This document shows, one piece after another, positions 7,838 through 10,899 of a DNA stretch of 10,899 bases. A model generated the notes under the pieces. That model made no database searches, was not told the origin of the DNA, and worked only from the letters and a program-made list of their open reading frames with translations. The stretch's first letter is position 1. Each line of letters starts with the position of its first letter. This DNA comes from Burkholderiaceae bacterium. Lineage in GTDB: Bacteria; Pseudomonadota; Gammaproteobacteria; Burkholderiales; Burkholderiaceae_C. Both the position numbers and the translations under genes were made by a program. The stretch spans positions 1 through 10,899 of the forward strand of contig JALQVJ010000405.1 in assembly GCA_023260355.1 (NCBI GenBank). The letters run 5' to 3'.

Positions 7838-8075
7838 GTGGGTTTGCTCGTGTCTTGCAGTGCCTGATTGGCTTGGGCTGAGGGCGGATGTTGTGCTTTT
7901 CGCCGCAGATAACCCAACATTTTAAGGGGCAGAGCCAGCGGCCAAGGCGCCCTTGGGGTTGCACACAAATCCGCACGCTTGCTGTGGGGGTTGGTTGATG
8001 GCTTTGCGCAGCATTACTGATTTAAGGCAAAATTAATCAACACTCTTGAAGTGTTAGATAAAAGCTATGAGTCGG

Positions 8076-8090
8076 ATTGTCTTAAACAAT
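8076..8090. repeat. 15-base imperfect palindrome upstream of rubrerythrin
   Basis: The arms ATTGT (8076-8080) and ACAAT (8086-8090) are perfect complements around a 5-base centre in which one further pair matches. The size and placement fit an operator for a dimeric regulator, about 90 bases before the rubrerythrin ATG. No specific family consensus is claimed. Confidence 0.35.
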
Positions 8091-8160
8091 TGGACGAGAA
8101 GTCTCATCGCGTTTATCTTTGTTCAGTCCCCCAAGCATGTGGGGCGTTTTATCAACCAAC

Positions 8161-8173
8161 GATCTAGGAGATC
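8161..8173 (+). promoter_or_regulatory. Rubrerythrin ribosome binding site inside a small inverted repeat
   Basis: AGGAG (8166-8170) lies 6 bases before the ATG at 8177, a near-ideal Shine-Dalgarno that fixes the start. It sits between the complementary arms GATCT (8161-8165) and AGATC (8169-8173), so a short hairpin with the site in its loop and right arm is possible. Confidence 0.6.
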
Positions 8174-8176
8174 AAT

Positions 8177-8599
8177 ATGGCTAACTTGAAAGGCTCCAAG
8201 ACGGAGCAGTGCTTGAAAGACGCCTTCGCCGGCGAATCCCAAGCCAACCGTCGTTACCTGTACTTCGCGAACAAGGCCGACGTTGAAGGCCAAAACGACG
8301 TGGCAGCGTTGTTCCGCTCGACCGCTGAGGGCGAGACTGGCCACGCACACGGTCACCTCGAGTTCCTGGAAGCCGCTGGCGACCCAGCAACCGGTTTGCC
8401 GATCGGCAGCACCCGCCAGAACCTCGAAGCCGCAGTCGCTGGCGAGACCCACGAGTACACCGACATGTACCCCGGCATGGCCAAGACCGCTCGCGAAGAA
8501 GGTTTCGACGAGATCGCTGATTGGTTTGAGACCTTGGCCAAGGCCGAGCGCTCACACGCCAACCGCTATGCGAAAGCATTGGCTGAGTTGCAAGACTGA
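8177..8599 (+). CDS. rbr: Rubrerythrin (di-iron domain only, no rubredoxin domain)
   Basis: This is a non-haem di-iron peroxidase-type protein; family members reduce hydrogen peroxide to water in the cytosol. All expected diiron ligands are present in a four-helix ferritin-like fold: E20 ([10 protein letters not shown]), E53 and H56 (E-G-E-T-G-H), E90 and E93 (G-E-T-H-E-Y), and E124 and H127 (A-E-R-S-H). At 140 residues the protein ends right after the di-iron domain. The C-terminal rubredoxin-like [Fe(SCys)4] domain of classical rubrerythrin is absent, so an outside electron donor is needed. The only Cys is C12. The gene has a strong AGGAG site. A likely terminator and a second hairpin follow it, and the next gene encodes a cysteine-rich Fe-S protein that is a candidate partner. 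Codon use looks biased towards C-ending codons, which fits high expression. Confidence 0.95.
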   Translation: MANLKGSKTEQCLKDAFAGESQANRRYLYFANKADVEGQNDVAALFRSTAEGETGHAHGHLEFLEAAGDPATGLPIGSTRQNLEAAVAGETHEYTDMYPGMAKTAREEGFDEIADWFETLAKAERSHANRYAKALAELQD

Positions 8600-8614
8600 T
8601 TGCAATGAGCCATG

Positions 8615-8640
8615 AACCCGGGCCGATAGGTCTGGGTTTT
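8615..8640 (+). terminator. Likely intrinsic terminator after rubrerythrin
   Basis: A 10-bp stem (8615-8624 with 8629-8638, two G-U pairs) has a GATA tetraloop and leads into TTTT (8637-8640). It sits 16 bases after the rubrerythrin stop. The U-tract is short, so termination may be partial and let some transcripts continue into the Fe-S gene. Confidence 0.5.
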
Positions 8641-8643
8641 GCG

Positions 8644-8676
8644 CTGCCTGCTTGCCCTCAAAAAGCAAGCAGGCGG
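8644..8676 (+). repeat. Strong 10-bp perfect hairpin between rubrerythrin and the Fe-S gene
   Basis: GCCTGCTTGC (8646-8655) and GCAAGCAGGC (8665-8674) are perfectly complementary with a 9-base A-rich loop; two more pairs can extend the stem outward. No T-run follows, so it is not a standard terminator. It could protect the 3' end of the rubrerythrin mRNA or mark a processing site. Confidence 0.6.
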
Positions 8677-8689
8677 GTTGGTCAAAGGT

Positions 8690-8727
8690 TTTGAACTGCA
8701 TTTTGTCCACCTTTTGTCTAGTTCAAA
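8690..8727. repeat. Inverted repeat enclosing two direct repeats, upstream of the Fe-S gene
   Basis: TTTGAACT (8690-8697) and AGTTCAAA (8720-8727) are perfect 8-base inverted arms. Between them TTTTGTC occurs twice (8701-8707 and 8712-8718), 11 bases apart, about one helical turn. The right arm ends 48 bases before the ATG of the next gene. The layout suggests a regulatory site, but no known consensus is recognised and no clear promoter is seen. Confidence 0.45.
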
Positions 8728-8775
8728 TCCTTTCACCAACCCCAAAACAAGAAACACTCAACCGAGGACCCCGAC

Positions 8776-10122
8776 ATGTCACGCGAAGGTAACTTAGAGG
8801 CCCCCACCCGCCACCCTCTGGACTGGCAATCGCCAGAGTTCTACAACGAAGAGGCGTGTCTGACTGAGCTGGAACGCATTTACGACATTTGTCATGGCTG
8901 CCGCCGATGCGTGAGCTTGTGCAATGCCTTCCCCACGCTGTTTGATTTGGTGGATGAGAGCCCCACGATGGAAGTGGACGGCGTCGACAAGGCGGACTAC
9001 TGGAAGGTCGTCGATCAATGCTACATGTGCGACCTCTGCTACATGACCAAGTGTCCTTACACGCCGCCTCATGAGTGGAACTTGGACTTCCCACACACGA
9101 TGTTGCGCGCCAAGGCCATTCAGTTCAAAAAGGGTGAAGTCAATAAAGCCAACCAGTTCTTGGCCTCGACCGATACCCATGGGTCATTGGCTGGCATCCC
9201 AGTGGTGGTGCAAGCCGTCAACGCGGTGAACAAGACCAAAGTGGCGCGCAATGCGATGGAAAAGGTTTTGGGTGTGGACGCCAAGGCTTGGATGCCCGAG
9301 CTCGCGACCCAAAAGTTCCGCTCGGGTGCCGAGGCCAGCGCACCGCTGCCGGTCAAGGACGGCGAGCGCACGCCCGGCAAGGTGGCTATCTACTCGACCT
9401 GCTACGTCAATTACAACGAGCCAGGGATTGGCCATGATTTGTTGAAAATCTTGGCGCACAACAACATCCCCTATGAGCTGGTGGACAAAGAGCAGTGCTG
9501 CGGCATGCCCAAACTCGAGCTGGGCGATTTGGACTCGGTCGCCAAAAGCAAGGAGGCCAACATCCCCGTGCTTGCCAAGTACGCCAAGGCCGGTTACGCC
9601 ATCGTCACGCCGGTGCCCAGCTGTACGCTGATGTTCAAGCAAGAGATCCCCCTGATGTTCCCCAACGACAGCGACGTACAAGCGGTCAAAGAAGCCATGT
9701 GGGATCCATTCGAGTATCTGGTGGCCCGCAATAAAGACGGCTTGCTCAAGACGGACTTCACGACATCGCTTGGCCATATCGCATACCAAGTGCCTTGCCA
9801 CAGTCGGGTTCAAAACATCGGTAAGAAGACCGAAGAGATGCTCAAGATGGCCCCTGAAACCACGGTCAAAACCCTGGAACGCTGCTCTGGCCACGCTGGT
9901 ACGTACGGCGTGAAGAAAGACCACCATGCCACGGCGATGAAGATCGGCAAGCCTTTGTTCAAGGCCATGGCAGACGTCGGCGGTCAGCAACCCGACTACA
10001 TCAGTTCTGACTGCCCGCTGGGTGGTCATCACATCGAGCAAGGTTTCGATGTCAACCAATTGGGTGAACCCGAATTGGCGCATCCATTGACTCTGGTCCG
10101 CAAGGCCTACGGTCTCAAGTAA
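8776..10122 (+). CDS. (Fe-S)-binding oxidoreductase with two 4Fe-4S clusters and two CCG domains (GlpC/HdrD-like)
   Basis: This is a soluble 448-residue iron-sulfur protein related to heterodisulfide-reductase subunit D and GlpC; its substrate is unknown. Cluster 1 is C39-x2-C42-x2-C45-x3-C49. Cluster 2 is C82-x2-C85-x2-C88-x4-C93-P, one residue longer than the usual last gap. The first CCG domain has C209, C241-C242-G243 and C283. The second has C341, C370-S371-G372 and C413, so its CCG reads CSG. No flavin domain, membrane segment or signal peptide is seen. GAGGA (8764-8768) sits 7 bases before the ATG. The gene lies 176 bases after rubrerythrin and 20 bases before the DUF3501 gene, with which it is surely cotranscribed. 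Context suggests electron transfer to or from the rubrerythrin (inference). It is not GlpC itself, since glpA and glpB are absent. Confidence 0.93.
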   Translation: MSREGNLEAPTRHPLDWQSPEFYNEEACLTELERIYDICHGCRRCVSLCNAFPTLFDLVDESPTMEVDGVDKADYWKVVDQCYMCDLCYMTKCPYTPPHEWNLDFPHTMLRAKAIQFKKGEVNKANQFLASTDTHGSLAGIPVVVQAVNAVNKTKVARNAMEKVLGVDAKAWMPELATQKFRSGAEASAPLPVKDGERTPGKVAIYSTCYVNYNEPGIGHDLLKILAHNNIPYELVDKEQCCGMPKLELGDLDSVAKSKEANIPVLAKYAKAGYAIVTPVPSCTLMFKQEIPLMFPNDSDVQAVKEAMWDPFEYLVARNKDGLLKTDFTTSLGHIAYQVPCHSRVQNIGKKTEEMLKMAPETTVKTLERCSGHAGTYGVKKDHHATAMKIGKPLFKAMADVGGQQPDYISSDCPLGGHHIEQGFDVNQLGEPELAHPLTLVRKAYGLK

Positions 10123-10142
10123 AACTCAAGAGGTAAACGATC

Positions 10143-10733
10143 ATGCAATTGACTGGACACATCACGCCTGAAAGCCTCATGACTCTCGAGGCATATTCCA
10201 AGTACCGCAAGGCCCACAAAGCCGACGTGTTGGCCCACCGCAAGTTGCGCAGCGTCATGCTGGGCGAGCATGTCAACGTCCAATTTGAGAGCGAAATGAC
10301 GATTCGCTATCAAATCCAAGAGATGTTGCGCATTGAAAAGATCTTCGAAGAAGAGGGCATTCAAGACGAAATCGACGCCTACGCACCATTGGTCCCAGAT
10401 GGCTCTAACTGGAAGGCAACCATGCTGATCGAGTACATCGACATCAACGAGCGCAAGCGTGAGTTGGCCAGACTGATCGGTATCGAAGATCGCATGTTTG
10501 TCGAAGTTGAAGGACACGAGCGCGTCTATGCGATTGCTGACGAAGACCTCGACCGAGAGACCGAAGAGAAGACCTCGGCGGTGCACTTTGTGCGCTTCGA
10601 GTTTTCGCCTGCCACATGCGCCGCGATCCGCGCTGGCGCGGCCGTGAAGCTGGGCTGTGATCACCCGAACTACCCCGCACATTTGCAGATTTCTGCAGAG
10701 ACCCTGGCCAGCTTGGCCGGCGACTTGCGCTGA
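10143..10733 (+). CDS. DUF3501 family protein
   Basis: This 196-residue protein of unknown function fits the DUF3501 family. Visible conserved stretches are T-I-R-Y-Q-I-Q-E-M-L-R-I-E (residues ~53-65), D-A-Y-x-P-L-V-P-D-G (~78-87), K-A-T-M-L-I-E-Y (~91-98) and R-V-Y-A-I-A-D-E-D-L-D-R-E-T-E-E-K-T-S-A-V-H-F (~126-148). The protein is highly charged and soluble, with no transmembrane segment. Two Cys occur near the C-terminal third, one in C-D-H-P-N-Y. The many conserved E, D and H residues could bind metal, but no known motif is recognised. AAGAGG (10128-10133) precedes the ATG by 9 bases. It is the last gene of the rubrerythrin-associated cluster and is followed by a strong terminator. From memory, DUF3501 genes commonly accompany this Fe-S protein and rubrerythrin in proteobacteria. 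Confidence 0.93.
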   Translation: MQLTGHITPESLMTLEAYSKYRKAHKADVLAHRKLRSVMLGEHVNVQFESEMTIRYQIQEMLRIEKIFEEEGIQDEIDAYAPLVPDGSNWKATMLIEYIDINERKRELARLIGIEDRMFVEVEGHERVYAIADEDLDRETEEKTSAVHFVRFEFSPATCAAIRAGAAVKLGCDHPNYPAHLQISAETLASLAGDLR

Positions 10734-10756
10734 GCACTTGGGTTGTGTGGTTTTCG

Positions 10757-10785
10757 AAAAGGGGCTGAGATAATGCCCCTTTTTT
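10757..10785 (+). terminator. Intrinsic terminator after the DUF3501 gene
   Basis: GGGGC (10761-10765) pairs with GCCCC (10775-10779), extended by four A-T pairs. The loop has 9 bases and is followed by a six-T run (10780-10785). It starts 23 bases after the DUF3501 stop and separates the cluster from yaaA. Confidence 0.85.
10766..10774 (+). promoter_or_regulatory. Candidate extended -10 promoter of yaaA inside the terminator loop
   Basis: TG-A-GATAAT (10766-10774) matches the extended -10 form TGnTATAAT except for one base. It would start transcription near 10781, about 22 bases before the yaaA ATG. No good -35 is found at 17 bases, which an extended -10 can tolerate. The element occupies exactly the terminator loop. 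Confidence 0.4.
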
Positions 10786-10802
10786 GCTTGAGTTGAATTG
10801 CT

Positions 10803-10899
10803 ATGTTGTTTGTCCTTTCCCCCGCCAAGTCGCTCGATGAAGCGCCGCTATCGCGAGAGGTGAAAAGCACCAAACCGGTCTTCATGGGCCGCGCGGCCG
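10803..10899 (+). CDS. yaaA: YaaA peroxide stress protein (3' part outside the window)
   Basis: Only the first 32 codons are present; the frame stays open to the window edge. The start M-L-F-V-L-S-P-A-K-S-L-D is the conserved N-terminus of the YaaA/DUF328 family (E. coli begins M-L-I-L-I-S-P-A-K-T-L-D). In E. coli, YaaA is part of the OxyR response and lowers free intracellular iron under hydrogen peroxide stress. Its place directly after the rubrerythrin / Fe-S / DUF3501 genes fits a peroxide theme, although a terminator lies between. The ATG has only a weak ribosome binding site (TTGAG, ending 12 bases upstream). The protein should be ~250 residues, so most of the gene is not visible. Confidence 0.9.
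   Translation, partial: MLFVLSPAKSLDEAPLSREVKSTKPVFMGRAA

Larger units (their letters stand above)
7838..8176. promoter_or_regulatory. Divergent intergenic region valS / rubrerythrin
   Basis: No convincing gene is present. On the minus strand a TAAAAT (7919-7924) is a candidate valS -10 box, but it lacks a good -35. On the plus strand, in order, are a 6-bp inverted repeat AACACT/AGTGTT (8039-8044, 8050-8055) and a 15-base imperfect palindrome (8076-8090, arms ATTGT/ACAAT). A 5-bp CCCCA/TGGGG hairpin (8129-8133, 8140-8144) follows, and then the rubrerythrin ribosome binding site. The T at 8055 begins TAGATA, a weak -10 candidate overlapping the first repeat; TTAATC 16 bases upstream is a weak -35. 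Spacing from these elements to the ATG suggests a long leader for rubrerythrin. The regulator is not identifiable. Confidence 0.4.

Noticed and set aside
5777..7867. A very long open frame (696 codons) on the plus strand, antisense to valS
   Set aside because: It lies wholly opposite the conserved valS frame, shows no recognisable domain, and is rich in V, H, A and D in a way typical of the mirror of a GC-biased gene.
8067..8189. A 40-codon basic mini-frame in the rubrerythrin leader, overlapping its start
   Set aside because: It has no convincing ribosome binding site, its start overlaps the possible promoter area, and no family is recognisable. A leader-peptide role cannot be excluded but is not supported.
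8644..8676. The 10-bp hairpin as a CRISPR-type or mobile-element repeat
   Set aside because: It occurs only once and has no spacers, target duplication or transposase nearby.
9184..10083. A 299-codon open frame on the minus strand, opposite the Fe-S oxidoreductase
   Set aside because: It is antisense to a clear gene with all cluster cysteines conserved; no motif or ribosome binding site supports it.

Overview
The window looks like a chromosomal segment of a betaproteobacterium, most likely Burkholderiales of the Comamonadaceae type. This rests on the gene content (cysM, NUDIX and tusA beside each other, valS followed by a DUF3297 gene, and the rubrerythrin / Fe-S oxidoreductase / DUF3501 cluster), on TAAAAT-type -10 boxes, and on the general protein character. 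It is inference; there is no rRNA or other marker to fix the genus.

Region 1 (1-2560) has an accessory character and looks more AT-rich by eye. It starts inside a repeat-type cell-surface protein carrying a choice-of-anchor U domain. The reading frame of this protein appears to be broken close to the left edge. A tiny poly-glycine lipoprotein follows 2 bases later, and then an AraC-family regulator that stops right at the end of its DNA-binding domain. A tRNA-Leu(CAA) gene on the minus strand, with its own intrinsic terminator, closes this region.

Region 2 (2800-4620) is housekeeping and sulfur-linked. It holds cysM (cysteine synthase B), a NUDIX hydrolase 6 bases downstream, and a TusA-family sulfur carrier with its own likely promoter. 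It ends at a bidirectional terminator shared with the convergent minus-strand unit. Region 3 (4641-7837, minus strand) is valS followed by a small DUF3297 gene.

Region 4 (7838-10899) is the most interesting part. A 339-base divergent intergenic region with several inverted repeats leads into a rubredoxin-less rubrerythrin, a two-[4Fe-4S], two-CCG-domain oxidoreductase and a DUF3501 protein. The start of yaaA (peroxide stress and iron control) follows after a terminator. The first three genes form a recurring proteobacterial neighbourhood whose joint function is, to my knowledge, not established. The simplest reading is a peroxide- or redox-defence module in which the Fe-S protein could supply electrons to the rubrerythrin. 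Hairpins between rubrerythrin and the Fe-S gene suggest that the two are expressed at different levels.
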